DNA from: Brachybacterium huguangmaarense
Lineage (GTDB): Bacteria; Actinomycetota; Actinomycetes; Actinomycetales; Dermabacteraceae
Direction of reading: 5' to 3'
DNA: 64,000 bases
Assembly: GCF_025725725.1 (NCBI RefSeq)
Contig: NZ_CP107020.1
Coordinates: 2,480,001-2,544,000 of the forward strand
The notes under the pieces: model-generated
The model's database searches: none
What the model saw: the letters and a program-made list of their open reading frames with translations, nothing else
What the model was told of the DNA's origin: nothing
Shown: piece after piece, positions 29,987-38,853 of the stretch
Numbering within the stretch: the stretch's first letter is position 1
Layout of the letters: each line of letters opens with the position of its first letter
Position numbers and translations under genes: made by a program

Positions 29987-30171
29987 CGTTCGGGCTCCAG
30001 ATGCCGGTCGGCCCCTCGGACACCCCTCCACACCGCGCCTGAAGCCTCGTACACTTCGCCCCCAAGGACACTGCGCACGACGCGGCGGGACGGGGGTCGC
30101 CGCGGCTCGCCGACAAGCCCTGCCCCCGTCCTGTCCCGCGGCGCTCGCGGTCACGAGGAGGAGGACCTGCT

Positions 30172-30816
30172 GTGCCCTATGACGTCGCCGTCATCGACGA
30201 TCACCCCTTCATGGAGCAGGTGGTCGGCTCCGCGGTCGCCAAGCTCCCCGACGCCCGGTTCGTGGGCATCGCGCCCACCGTCACCGACTTCCTCGGCACG
30301 ATCGGGCGGGCCGACGTCGTCGTGCTCGACCTGAGGCTCGAGGACAAGTCCCTCCCGGCCGACAACGTGCGCCGCCTCGCGACGCTGGGCATCGCCGCCC
30401 TCGCGTACACGGCGGGGGAGAGCAAGTACCTGCTGCGCCTGGCCGCCCAGAGCGGCGTGCGCGGCGTGGTGCGCAAGTCCGCCCCCGAGCAGGTCCTCAT
30501 CGACGCCCTCGAAGAGGTCGTCGCCGGTCGTGCCCTCATGACCCCCGAGCTCGCCGCCGCGATCGACACCGATCCCGACGTCGCCAACGCCCGCCTGAGC
30601 CCGCGCGAGCGTCAGGTCCTCGCCCTCTACGCCGACGGCTGCACGACCGAGTTCGTCGCCACCACGCTCGAGCTCTCGGCCAACACCGTCGACAAGTACG
30701 TCAAGGACATCCGCTCGAAGTACATGCGGGTCGGCCGCGCGAGCGGCACGAAAATCGACCTCTACAAGCGGGCGGTCGAGGACGGCGTGCTCGGAGAGCC
30801 CGGGCTCGCCCCGTGA
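30172..30816 (+). CDS. Response regulator, LuxR/NarL-type
   Basis: A 214-residue two-component regulator: receiver domain with acidic pocket IDDH (9-11) and phosphoacceptor Asp53 (VVLDLRLED), then a LuxR helix-turn-helix (LSPRERQVLALYADG, ELSANTVDKYVKDIRSK). Start GTG 30172 follows gaggagga. It overlaps the next kinase gene (GTGA), so the pair is co-translated. The receiver lacks the usual length between motifs, which may alter dimerisation. Confidence 0.92.
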   Translation: MPYDVAVIDDHPFMEQVVGSAVAKLPDARFVGIAPTVTDFLGTIGRADVVVLDLRLEDKSLPADNVRRLATLGIAALAYTAGESKYLLRLAAQSGVRGVVRKSAPEQVLIDALEEVVAGRALMTPELAAAIDTDPDVANARLSPRERQVLALYADGCTTEFVATTLELSANTVDKYVKDIRSKYMRVGRASGTKIDLYKRAVEDGVLGEPGLAP

Positions 30817-31997
30817 AGGGCAGCCCCGCCGACGGCTCCGTCGCCGCCAGCACGACACGGATCCTGGTGGTCGGCTACGTCATCGGGAGCCTGCTGTTCG
30901 GGGCCCTCGCCCTGCCGGTCGCGATGGAGCAGTGGGATCGCTTCGCCCCCGTCTGGTCCGTCGCCGCGATCGCCCTGCTCGTCGTCTATCCCCTCGTGCT
31001 CGTCGGCATGGTCCGACGGGCCTCCGTGCTCGCGCTGCGGCGCGCCATGTGGTGCGCCGCCGGCGGGTACGTCGTGCTCCTCGCGACCCTCGACCTGGCG
31101 TTGCGCGAGCTCTTCCCCGCCGACCCCGGCCCCTGGTTCCTCCACATCGCGATCGTCGGCTCCGCGGCCGCGGCCATCGCCGGGCCGTCCACGCTCGCCT
31201 GGTCGAGCGTGCTCGTCATGGGCCTCGGCGTCGGCGTCGTCCGCTATGCCGCGGCCAGCCCCGACATCGTCGCCTCCGCGGTGCAGGACGGCATGTACTC
31301 GCTGCTGTACGCGAGCGTGCTGGTCGGCCTCGTGAGCCTGATCTTCCTCGCCGCCCGGCGCGTCGACGCCGCGAACGCCCGCGCGCGCGACGAGGTCCGC
31401 GAGATCTCGCGGCGCCAGGTGCTGCGGGAGGAGCAGCAGTGGCTGCGCCAGTACCTCCACGACGAGGTGCTCAGCGTGCTCGTGCTCGCCGCCCGCGAGG
31501 ACGACACCCTGCGCGAGGTGGCGCGCGCTCGCGCCGTGAGCACGCTCGAGTCCCTCCGGCAGGGACCGGACGCCCACACCTCCGGCCCGCTCTCCGTGCG
31601 GGACTTCGTCTCCCTGCTGCGGGAGGCGACGTTCGACATCGTCCAGGGCACCGAGTTCCACGAGGACATCCGCGCGGACATCCAGATCCCCGTCGACGTG
31701 CGCCGGTCCCTGCTGGCGGCGATGGGCGAGGCGCTGCGCAACAGCGTGCGCCACGCCCAGGGCATCGGCGGCCCGGTGACGTACCGGGTGGAGGTCCGGG
31801 CCGACGCGACGAGCCTCGACATCGCGGTCGTCGACGACGGCTCCGGCTTCGACCTCGACGACGTGGCCGAGGACCGCATCGGCATCTCGGAGAGCATCCT
31901 GGCCAACGTCGGGCGCCTGGCGGGCGGCCGGGCGCGGGTCGAGAGCGTGCCGGGCCAGGGCACGCGTGTGCTGCTGAGCTGGAGCGGCCGCGCATGA
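30813..31997 (+). CDS. Sensor histidine kinase, NarL-partner type
   Basis: A 394-residue membrane kinase. About five to six membrane helices cover residues ~15-180 with only short loops, so it may sense within the membrane. The phosphorylated histidine is probably His217 (QYLHDEVLSVL), and the ATPase domain carries GEALRNSVRHA (N box) and VVDDGSGFD (G1). The domain order and coupling with the LuxR-type regulator fit a NarL-class two-component system. Ligand unknown. Confidence 0.9.
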   Translation: MKGSPADGSVAASTTRILVVGYVIGSLLFGALALPVAMEQWDRFAPVWSVAAIALLVVYPLVLVGMVRRASVLALRRAMWCAAGGYVVLLATLDLALRELFPADPGPWFLHIAIVGSAAAAIAGPSTLAWSSVLVMGLGVGVVRYAAASPDIVASAVQDGMYSLLYASVLVGLVSLIFLAARRVDAANARARDEVREISRRQVLREEQQWLRQYLHDEVLSVLVLAAREDDTLREVARARAVSTLESLRQGPDAHTSGPLSVRDFVSLLREATFDIVQGTEFHEDIRADIQIPVDVRRSLLAAMGEALRNSVRHAQGIGGPVTYRVEVRADATSLDIAVVDDGSGFDLDDVAEDRIGISESILANVGRLAGGRARVESVPGQGTRVLLSWSGRA

Positions 31998-32004
31998 GGC
32001 GGCC

Positions 32005-33006
32005 ATGAGCACCGGCTTCCGCCTGCCGTTCCCGCCCGCCGCCTGGTGGCTCGTCGCGCTCTTCGTGCTCTCCAACGTGCTCTTCGTCGTGGTGTCGGCT
32101 CCCCACACCCTCGTGCAGGGCACCGGGGAGATCGCGCTGCTCAGCTCGACGGCCGGCGCCGTCGCGCTCGTCGCGGGCGACGGCCGCCGGCCCCCACGCG
32201 GCACGACCGCCTTCGTGCTCGGCGCCGTGCTCGTCACGACCATCGCCAACGAGGCGACGCTCGCCGACGCCGACCCGCTCGGCTACGAGTCCTGGCACTT
32301 CGGCGCCTGCACGGTGCTCCTGCTGACGCTCGCCGTCCGGGGACGGGTGCTCATGGCCTGGTGCGGCATGGCCGCGCTCCTCGCCGTCACCGCGCTGTGG
32401 GCCGAGCACGTCGGTCGATCGCCCGCGTACGCCGTGCCGCTGACCATGTGGCACATGGGCGTGCTCGTGATCGGGACGACCGTCGGCCTGGGCCTCGGGC
32501 TCCTGCAGCAGCGGCTCGACCGGGTGCGGGTCGCGGCCTCGGCGAGGTCGACGGCCGAGGACGTCGCGACGGCGGCGCAGCGCGAGAGCCGCGCCCGCGC
32601 CGAGACGATCCTGCAGCGGGTCGAGCCGGTGCTCGAGGTCGTCGCCTCCGGCAACGCCCTCACGGTCGAGGACCGCACCCGCGCGCGGCTGCTCGAGGCG
32701 GCGCTCCGGGACGAGATGCGGGCGCCGTTCCTCGTGCGCGAGGGCGCCTTCGTGACGGCGCTCGACCATGCCCGCAGGACCGGTCAGGACGTGCTCCTGC
32801 TCGACGACGCCGACGAGAGCGAGGAGGCGCAGCGGCAGCGGGGTCTCCTGACCCGCCGGCTCGCGCCGTGCATCGCCGCGGTGCCGGACGCGCAGATCAC
32901 CATCCGCTTCTCCGGGCAGTCCGGGCGCTACCGTCTGACCCTCGTCTCCGCGTCCCACTCCGAGACGTTCACCCTCGGCGAGGGCGCGTCTATGCCCCCC
33001 TCCTAG
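32005..33006 (+). CDS. Orphan membrane protein resembling a kinase without catalytic boxes
   Basis: A 333-residue protein, 7 nt after the kinase. Residues ~12-165 contain several membrane helices. A ~25-residue helix (QQRLDRVRVAASARSTAEDV) leads to a cytoplasmic region with alternating strands and helices (ILQRVEPVLEVVASGNALTV; DAQITIRFSGQSGRYRL). It has no H box, N box or G box. It has the shape of a sensor-kinase partner or anti-activator of the adjacent two-component pair; not a recognised family. Confidence 0.65.
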   Translation: MSTGFRLPFPPAAWWLVALFVLSNVLFVVVSAPHTLVQGTGEIALLSSTAGAVALVAGDGRRPPRGTTAFVLGAVLVTTIANEATLADADPLGYESWHFGACTVLLLTLAVRGRVLMAWCGMAALLAVTALWAEHVGRSPAYAVPLTMWHMGVLVIGTTVGLGLGLLQQRLDRVRVAASARSTAEDVATAAQRESRARAETILQRVEPVLEVVASGNALTVEDRTRARLLEAALRDEMRAPFLVREGAFVTALDHARRTGQDVLLLDDADESEEAQRQRGLLTRRLAPCIAAVPDAQITIRFSGQSGRYRLTLVSASHSETFTLGEGASMPPS

Positions 33007-33350
33007 GGCACAGGGGGTACCCGTTCCAGGAGCCCCCCTTTTCCGAATCTGGTGGCGCGTGTGGCACGCGCCATAGGGTCTCGACCAGGGGGTGGGGCGG
33101 ACGTCCCAGCGGAGAACGGCAGATTGTGGGGGGAGAAGCGGCACGGTCCACGTGCCGCGCGCCGGACGGCGGAGGTCGGGGGGATATCGACCACCGTCAT
33201 CGGCGTCAGGGGTGGATCGTGAAGCCACGGGGGGTGGCGCCGCGATCCGACTGCAAGACCATGAATCGCTGGGACGTCCAGAACCACACCCGGGGTGCGC
33301 ACCACGCGGCACGTGCATCGGCGCACCACGCGCTCGGGCACACTGTGGGC
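33007..33350. other. Intergenic region with one strong palindrome
   Basis: 344 nt. It contains the inverted repeat at 33053-33073, G-rich runs, and, at its end, CACACT (33339-33344) 6 nt before the TPR start. No gene is supported. Confidence 0.5.
33053..33073. repeat. 9-bp perfect inverted repeat
   Basis: tggcgcgtg-tgg-cacgcgcca lies 47 nt after the orphan membrane gene. It has no T tract in either direction, so it could be an operator or a terminator stem. Confidence 0.55.
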
Positions 33351-33857
33351 ATGACTCTCGACGACTGCCTGGACGCCATCGTCGCCGCCCGCGACCGGTC
33401 GGACATGCAGCCCACGATCGACGCCCTGCTCCCGATCCTTCGCGCGCATCCGCGGCACCCGCGAGTGCTCTACGAGGTGGGCGGCGCCTACGACACGGCC
33501 GGTGACGAGGCCGTCGCCGCGACGTATTACGAGCGCGCGCTCGAGGAGGGGCTGAGCGGTGACGAGCTCAGACGGTGCCGGCTGCAGTACGGCTCCACCC
33601 TGCGCAACCTGGGGGAGCTGACACGCTCGGCGGAGGTGTTCGCCCAGGCCCGCGAGGACTTTCCGGACTCCCCGTCGCTCGCCGTCTTCGAGGCGCTCAC
33701 GCTCCACGCCGCGGGGCGCGACCACGAGGCGGTCGCCACCCTGCTCGAGGTGATCGCCGAGGAGGTCCCGTCACCCGATCTCGAGCGCTACCTGCCGGCC
33801 CTGCGCGGCAACGCCGAGCATCTTCGCGCGCTGAGCCGCGCCGACCGGGCCACCTGA
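33351..33857 (+). CDS. Tetratricopeptide-repeat protein
   Basis: A 168-residue helical protein with TPR-like pairs, for example RVLYEVGGAYDTAGDEAVAA and LRNLGELTRSAEVFAQARED, ending in a helical cap. It matches the small actinobacterial TPR_5-type family of unknown function. ATG 33351 was chosen because homologous helices start right after it, and CACACT ends 6 nt upstream. It converges with homocysteine S-methyltransferase, 5 nt apart. Confidence 0.82.
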   Translation: MTLDDCLDAIVAARDRSDMQPTIDALLPILRAHPRHPRVLYEVGGAYDTAGDEAVAATYYERALEEGLSGDELRRCRLQYGSTLRNLGELTRSAEVFAQAREDFPDSPSLAVFEALTLHAAGRDHEAVATLLEVIAEEVPSPDLERYLPALRGNAEHLRALSRADRAT

Positions 33858-33862
33858 CCGGC

Positions 33863-34801
33863 TCACGCCCCGGCGACGTCGCCCGGCGTGCCCGAAGCGC
33901 GCAGGCCGCTCGCGATCTGGGTGATGTGTCGGGGCGTGACCCCGCAGCAGCCGCCGATGAGGCGGGCACCGGCCGTCGCGAGCGCGGGAGCCACCTCGAG
34001 AATGCCCGGCCCCGGGCGCCGGCTGCCGGTCCAGCGCCTCGCCCGGGCGTCCCAGACCTCGCCGATGTTCGGATAGGCCAGCAACGGCACTCCTGCTGCG
34101 CCGAGCACGCCGAGCGCCAGGATCGCGTCGGCAGGATCGCAGCAGTTGACGCCGACGGCCCGGATCGTGGGGGAGTCCTGGACGATCCCGGCGACCTCCG
34201 TGAGCGCGGTGCCGTCCCGCAGCCGATCCCCGCCGACGGTCACGCTGAGCAGGGCCGGGGCGTCCACCGCCGCGAGCTCGAAGGCGAGGGCCTCGACCTC
34301 GCGCACGCTCGGGATCGTCTCGGCGAGCAGCACGTCGGCGCCGCCCTCCGCGAGCACCTCGAGCCGCGGACGGTGCCAGGAGCGCAGCGCCGCGACGTCG
34401 AGGCCGTAGTCGCCGTCGTACTCGGTGCCGCGCCCGGGGCCGGCGCCGTAGGGGCCGACCGAGGCGGCCACCCAGCGCGGCGCGGGATCTCCCGCGATCT
34501 CCTCGGACGCCTCTCGTGCGAGACGCACGCTCGCACGCAGCAGCTCCTCGGTCTCGGTCCGGCTCGCCCCGGCCGCTGCGAGCCCGTCGAACGTCACCTG
34601 GTAGGAGCAGCTCGTCGCGACCTCGGCGCCGGACCGGAAGAAGTCGACGTGCGCCGCGCGCACCTCCTCGGGCCGGTCGCGCAGGATCCGGGCCGACCAC
34701 AGGTCGTCGGTGACGTCGTTGCCGCGGGCCGCGAGATGCGTGCCGAGTCCGCCGTCCAGCACGACGATCCGATCGGGGTCCAGCAGGGGGGTCGCAGTCA
34801 C
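33863..34801 (-). CDS. mmuM: Homocysteine S-methyltransferase
   Basis: Transfers a methyl group, typically from S-methylmethionine, to homocysteine to form methionine. It has 312 residues, with zinc-binding cysteines in VGVNCCDP and in IGGCCGVTPRHI near the C-terminus and the N-terminal VLDGGLGTHL strand. GTG 34801 is 6 nt after a minus-strand TATCCT (34808-34813), so the transcript is probably leaderless. It is divergent from an amino-acid permease gene; S-methylmethionine permeases often pair with this enzyme, so the broken permease may have served it. Confidence 0.93.
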   Translation of the reverse strand: MTATPLLDPDRIVVLDGGLGTHLAARGNDVTDDLWSARILRDRPEEVRAAHVDFFRSGAEVATSCSYQVTFDGLAAAGASRTETEELLRASVRLAREASEEIAGDPAPRWVAASVGPYGAGPGRGTEYDGDYGLDVAALRSWHRPRLEVLAEGGADVLLAETIPSVREVEALAFELAAVDAPALLSVTVGGDRLRDGTALTEVAGIVQDSPTIRAVGVNCCDPADAILALGVLGAAGVPLLAYPNIGEVWDARARRWTGSRRPGPGILEVAPALATAGARLIGGCCGVTPRHITQIASGLRASGTPGDVAGA

Positions 34802-34860
34802 GGTCCCAGGATACGGAGACGCCGCGTCCGCCCGGCCCGCGGGCCGAGGGCGGCGCCGTC

Positions 34861-34910
34861 CCATGCCGCCCTGTGCCGTCCTGTGCCGCCGTGTGACGGC
34901 GTGTGACGCC
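34861..34910. repeat. Five imperfect 10-bp direct repeats between mmuM and the permease
   Basis: ccatgccgcc, ctgtgccgtc, ctgtgccgcc, gtgtgacggc and gtgtgacgcc follow head to tail. One unit per helical turn in a divergent promoter region is the geometry expected for cooperative regulator binding. Confidence 0.6.
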
Positions 34911-34984
34911 AGGGGCACGGAGAGGCCGTCGGCACCCGGCCGCGTGGTTAGGGTGAGCCGGATTCCGAGCAGAAGGGGGTCGCC

Positions 34985-35412
34985 GTGAGCGCACCCGCCA
35001 CACCCGAGCACACGACGCTGCGCCGCACGATGGAGTCGCGGCACCTCGTGATGATCGCTCTCGGCGGCGTCCTCGGCTCGGGGCTGTTCGTGTCCTCCGG
35101 GGACACGATCTCGCAGGCCGGGCCGCTCGGGGCGGTCCTCGCCTACGGGATCGGAGCTCTCGTCGCCTACCTCGTCATGAGCTGCCTGGGCGAGCTCGCC
35201 GTCGTCTACCCCGTGTCCGGCGGCTTCCACGTCTACGCGACGCGCAACCTCGGCCCCGCGTGGGGCTTCGCGACCGTCTGGCTGTACTGGCTGTGCTGGG
35301 CCGTGGCGCTCGGCAGCGAGTTCACCGCCGCCGGCATCCTCATGCAGCGCTGGTTCCCGGGGGTGCCGGTGTGGCTGTGGTGCCTCGTGTTCGCGACGGT
35401 CCTGTTCACGCC
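34985..35412 (+). pseudogene. Amino-acid permease (AAT/APC family), 5' fragment
   Basis: From GTG 34985 (aaggggg upstream) ~142 residues encode the N-terminus of an amino-acid permease: [20 protein letters not shown] with glycine-rich helix 1, then helices 2-4 ([20 protein letters not shown]). Homology ends at VFATVLFT, where a TnpB remnant begins in another frame. The 3' part of the same kind of permease lies at 47187-47943 in the same direction. About 90 residues are missing between the two parts. Confidence 0.88.
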
Positions 35413-35413
35413 C

Positions 35414-35565
35414 TCCAGCGCGCCACCGCACAGCACGCGCTCACCAAGCACCTTGCCGCGACCTTCGAGCACGTCGCGATCGAGGACCTCAACGTCGCGG
35501 GAATGTCCGCGAGCGCGCGCGGCAGCCTCGAGCAACCTGGCCGGAACGTCGCCGCGAAGGCTTGA
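35414..35565 (+). pseudogene. TnpB (IS200/IS605-type) fragment
   Basis: In frame with the stop at 35563-35565 the sequence reads [15 protein letters not shown], then [18 protein letters not shown] and [13 protein letters not shown] is the second RuvC acidic motif of TnpB RNA-guided nucleases. Only ~50 residues of a normally ~400-residue protein remain. It lies exactly at the left island junction. Confidence 0.8.
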
Positions 35566-35614
35566 ATCGCCCCGGGTCTGGTGGAGGCTCTGAACCCACG
35601 GGAGGATGAGGAGC

Positions 35615-35764
35615 ATGGCAGCACGGAGGCAGTACCCCGACGAGCTTCGGGAGAGAGCCACGAGGATGGCTGTTCAGGCACGGCGCGATCCACCGCCGCA
35701 GTCATGGTCAGTGTCGCCCAACGCGCCGGCGATGGTCGGTGCCATCGAATGGGTGGCGTCTGAC
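35615..35764 (+). pseudogene. IS3-family transposase OrfA, N-terminal remnant
   Basis: ATG 35615, with ggaggatgagg upstream, reads MAARRQYPDELRERATRMAV then QARRDP, the standard opening of IS3 OrfA helix-turn-helix proteins. The expected continuation into the rest of the HTH is scrambled after ~25 residues. This is a second insertion-sequence relic at the left junction. Confidence 0.72.
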
Positions 35765-35810
35765 CGTGTGGGATGCGTCAGGTGAAGGTGAGATGGGGGA
35801 TACTGGCGGC

Positions 35811-37160
35811 GTGCCGAACCTCGAACCGCAAGCGGATCTGGAACGGATCGCCGCCACGTCCCTCCCCACGCACGGCATGAGCGCCCGCGAGGCCTACACG
35901 TCCGTGCACGACGAGCTCATGCTCGACGGCAATGCACGGATGAACCTCGCCACCTTCGTCACCACGTGGATGGAGCCCGAGGCCGAGCAGCTCATGACGG
36001 AGGCGTTCGACAAGAACTCCATCGACCACGACGAGTATCCGTCGACCTCACGCATCGACACACGCCTGGCGTGCATGGTCGCGAGCCTCTTCCATGCGCC
36101 GGGCATCGACCCCGATCGCCCGGAGTCCGCGACGGGGGTGAGCACGATCGGCTCTTCGGAGGCGGTGATGCTCGCGGGCCTCGCCTTGAAGTGGAGGTGG
36201 CGGGCAGCACGTCGATCCGCCGGGGCTCCGGCGGATCGACCGGTGCTCGTGCTCGGCAGCAACGTGCAGGTCGTGTGGGAGAAGTTCTGCCGCTACTTCG
36301 ACGTCGAGCCCCGCTATCTCCCCGTGGAGCCCGGACAGTATGTCATCACGCCCGCACAGGTGCGCGAGGCGGTTGACGAGAACACGATCGGCGTCGTCGC
36401 GGTCCTCGGCACGACCTTCACCGGCGAATACGAGGACGTCGTGGGCATCGCCGGGGTGCTCGACGAGATCGCGGACGCGGGCGGCCCCGACGTGCCGATC
36501 CACGTCGACGCCGCATCCGGCGGCTTCGTCGCGCCGTTCCTCGACCCGGATCTCGAGTGGGACTTCCGCTTGCCCCGGGTGCGGTCGATCAATGTCTCGG
36601 GGCACAAGTACGGCCTCACCTACCCCGGGATCGGCTTCGCCGTCTGGCGTGGCCCGGAGGATCTTCCCGAGGAGCTGATCTTCCACGTGAACTACCTCGG
36701 CGGCGAGATGCCGACCTTCACGCTGAACTTCTCGCGACCCGGCAACCAGATCATCGGGCAGTACTACAACTTCCTCCGTCTGGGCGTCGCCGGCTACACG
36801 CGGGTGATGTTCGAGCTGCGCCGTCACGCGCGGTGGCTGGCCCGTTACGTCGGCGAGGAGCTGTCCGCGTACGAGGTGATCAGCGACGGATCCGCCCTTC
36901 CGGTGATCGCGCTGAGCCTTCCGGATGACAGCCCGTTCAGCGTCTTCGACGTCTCGCATGAGCTCCGCACCCACGGATGGCAGGTGCCCGCGTACACGAT
37001 GCCGGCGGCTGCCGAAAGAGTCGCGGTGCTGCGCATCGTGCTGCGCCACGGCTTCACCGCGGACCTCACCGGGCGCTTCGCCGAGGATCTCACCACCGTC
37101 ACCGCCGGGTTGCAACGGCACGGATCGACCGGCTCGACCGCCCGCCACTTCGCCCACTGA
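35811..37160 (+). CDS. Glutamate decarboxylase
   Basis: A PLP enzyme converting glutamate to GABA with proton consumption, used in acid resistance. It has ~449 residues, with the PLP lysine Lys266 in NVSGHKYGLTYPG, the cofactor Asp in HVDAASGG and the N-terminal NLATFVTTWMEPEA segment typical of bacterial GadB. I favour GTG 35811 because GATACT (35799-35804) ends 6 nt upstream; ATG 35793 would add six residues. No glutamate/GABA antiporter is adjacent. The gene is an island passenger. Confidence 0.92.
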   Translation: MPNLEPQADLERIAATSLPTHGMSAREAYTSVHDELMLDGNARMNLATFVTTWMEPEAEQLMTEAFDKNSIDHDEYPSTSRIDTRLACMVASLFHAPGIDPDRPESATGVSTIGSSEAVMLAGLALKWRWRAARRSAGAPADRPVLVLGSNVQVVWEKFCRYFDVEPRYLPVEPGQYVITPAQVREAVDENTIGVVAVLGTTFTGEYEDVVGIAGVLDEIADAGGPDVPIHVDAASGGFVAPFLDPDLEWDFRLPRVRSINVSGHKYGLTYPGIGFAVWRGPEDLPEELIFHVNYLGGEMPTFTLNFSRPGNQIIGQYYNFLRLGVAGYTRVMFELRRHARWLARYVGEELSAYEVISDGSALPVIALSLPDDSPFSVFDVSHELRTHGWQVPAYTMPAAAERVAVLRIVLRHGFTADLTGRFAEDLTTVTAGLQRHGSTGSTARHFAH

Positions 37161-37410
37161 GCCGCTACGTCTCTCACCGAACAGCCAGCCGCCAACCCGC
37201 CGAAGGAGAGCAACGACGGGAGGGCGGGGCGCCGCGCAGGTGACCGGTGCGCAACGCGATGACCCAGATGACGGCGAGCCCCGTGCTGCAGACCCCATAG
37301 CTGCGCATGCCGAAACCATGCACCCCCGCAAACGTGTGGTGTGGCTGTGGGTTCTCTGGGAGGCAGTGAATCTTGGAGTGGTCTCAGAGCGGGGTCGTCA
37401 CGCTGTGGTC

Positions 37411-38835
37411 ATGACCGCGCAGGCGACCTTCTCCGAGACCACTCCCGTGCCGCCCTCTGTGCCGTCGCGAGGGGGACGTCGCACCACCGCTGCCATGTGG
37501 CGCCTGGCCGCGACGGTTGCGATCTGGGGCACCAGCCTGGCCGTGCTGGTGCTGTGGGTGCGCGGCGGCGGGGTGCAGGCCACGCTCGGGCTGAACGCCG
37601 AGTCGTTGACGACGATGGGGCGACTCACCGGGTTGGTCTCGGCGAATCTGCTGCTGTATCAGGTGATGCTGATGGCGCGGGTGCCGGTGTTCGAGCGCGG
37701 GTTCGGGCGGGATGCGATCGTCCGGATGCACCGCCATGTCGGGTTCTGGTCGTTCTGGCTGCTGGTGGCCCATATCGTCCTGGTCGTCCTGGGATACGCG
37801 GCCACCGCGGCGGTGAACCCGCTCGTGCAGTTGTGGGAGTTCGTGTGGGAGTACCCGGGGATGCTGCTGGCTGCTGCGGGGACGGGGCTGCTGGTGATGG
37901 TGGTGGTCACCTCGATCCGTCGTGCCCGCCGGAGGCTGCGCTACGAGTCCTGGCACCTGCTGCACCTGTACGGGTATCTCGGGGCAGGGCTCGCGATCCC
38001 GCACATGCTGTGGACCGGCGCAGACTTCGTCTCCAGCCCCACCGCGACCGTGTACTGGTGGACGCTGTGGGCAGTGACCGCGGCAGCGGTGCTCGTGTTC
38101 CGTGTCGGCCTGCCCCTGGCCCGCTCCCTCCGGCATGACGTCCGGGTCACCGGCATCGCCCCGGATGGCGCGCACGGGGTCGCGGTGCGGATGACGGGAC
38201 GCGCGCTGCACGCCCTGCGCGCGGAGGCCGGTCAGTTCTTCGTCTGGCGGTTCCTGGACGGGCCGGGCTGGACCCGTGGGCACCCGTTCTCGCTCGCCGC
38301 GGATCCCGCGTCCGGGGAGCTGGTGATATCCGTGAGGTTGGCCGGTGACGGCACCCACCGGCTCACGGGGCTGCGCCCCGGGACGCGGGTGCTGATCGAG
38401 GGGCCGTACGGGACGATGACCGGTGCCCGGCGGCAGGGCCGCAAGCTGTTGATGATCGGGGCGGGTGCGGGCGTGGCACCGCTGGTCTCGCTGCTGGAGT
38501 CCGAACCGTATCTGCCGGGTGAGGCCACGTTGATCACTCGGGACCATGCCGATGCGGAGGCCCTCCGTGTGGAGGCGATCGGGCAGCTGGTGCACACCCG
38601 GGGCGTCCGCCATTTCACCCTCAACGGGCCGCGCGGCCAGAGCGGGCCGAGTTGGCTGCCCCAGTCGCATGCGGCCTGGAGCGGGGCGGACCTGGTCCGT
38701 CACGTCGCACCCGATCTCGACGACTACGACGTCTACCTGTGCGGGCCGGGCCCCTGGATGCGTGCGGCCGAGACCGACCTGCGCTCGGGCGGGGTGCCCG
38801 CGGACCGTATCCACCGTGAGACGTTCAGCATCTGA
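37411..38835 (+). CDS. Ferric-reductase-like membrane flavoprotein
   Basis: A 474-residue membrane oxidoreductase. About six helices in residues ~28-250 carry histidines placed to bind two hemes (His107/109/121, His182/185, His198). The cytoplasmic part holds an FAD motif (HPFSLAA) and NAD(P) motifs (GAGAGVAPLVSLLE; LCGPGPWM). It should move electrons from NAD(P)H across the membrane. The next two genes encode an FMN-binding protein and its flavin transferase, so it probably feeds that extracytoplasmic flavin. In-frame GTG codons at 37366-37405 are alternative starts. Confidence 0.9.
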   Translation: MTAQATFSETTPVPPSVPSRGGRRTTAAMWRLAATVAIWGTSLAVLVLWVRGGGVQATLGLNAESLTTMGRLTGLVSANLLLYQVMLMARVPVFERGFGRDAIVRMHRHVGFWSFWLLVAHIVLVVLGYAATAAVNPLVQLWEFVWEYPGMLLAAAGTGLLVMVVVTSIRRARRRLRYESWHLLHLYGYLGAGLAIPHMLWTGADFVSSPTATVYWWTLWAVTAAAVLVFRVGLPLARSLRHDVRVTGIAPDGAHGVAVRMTGRALHALRAEAGQFFVWRFLDGPGWTRGHPFSLAADPASGELVISVRLAGDGTHRLTGLRPGTRVLIEGPYGTMTGARRQGRKLLMIGAGAGVAPLVSLLESEPYLPGEATLITRDHADAEALRVEAIGQLVHTRGVRHFTLNGPRGQSGPSWLPQSHAAWSGADLVRHVAPDLDDYDVYLCGPGPWMRAAETDLRSGGVPADRIHRETFSI

Positions 38836-38853
38836 CCCTGGGGAGTGAAGAAT

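Noticed and set aside
38842..38853. GTG 38845 as start of the FMN-binding protein
   Set aside because: It overlaps the ribosome site that serves ATG 38854, where the membrane anchor begins.
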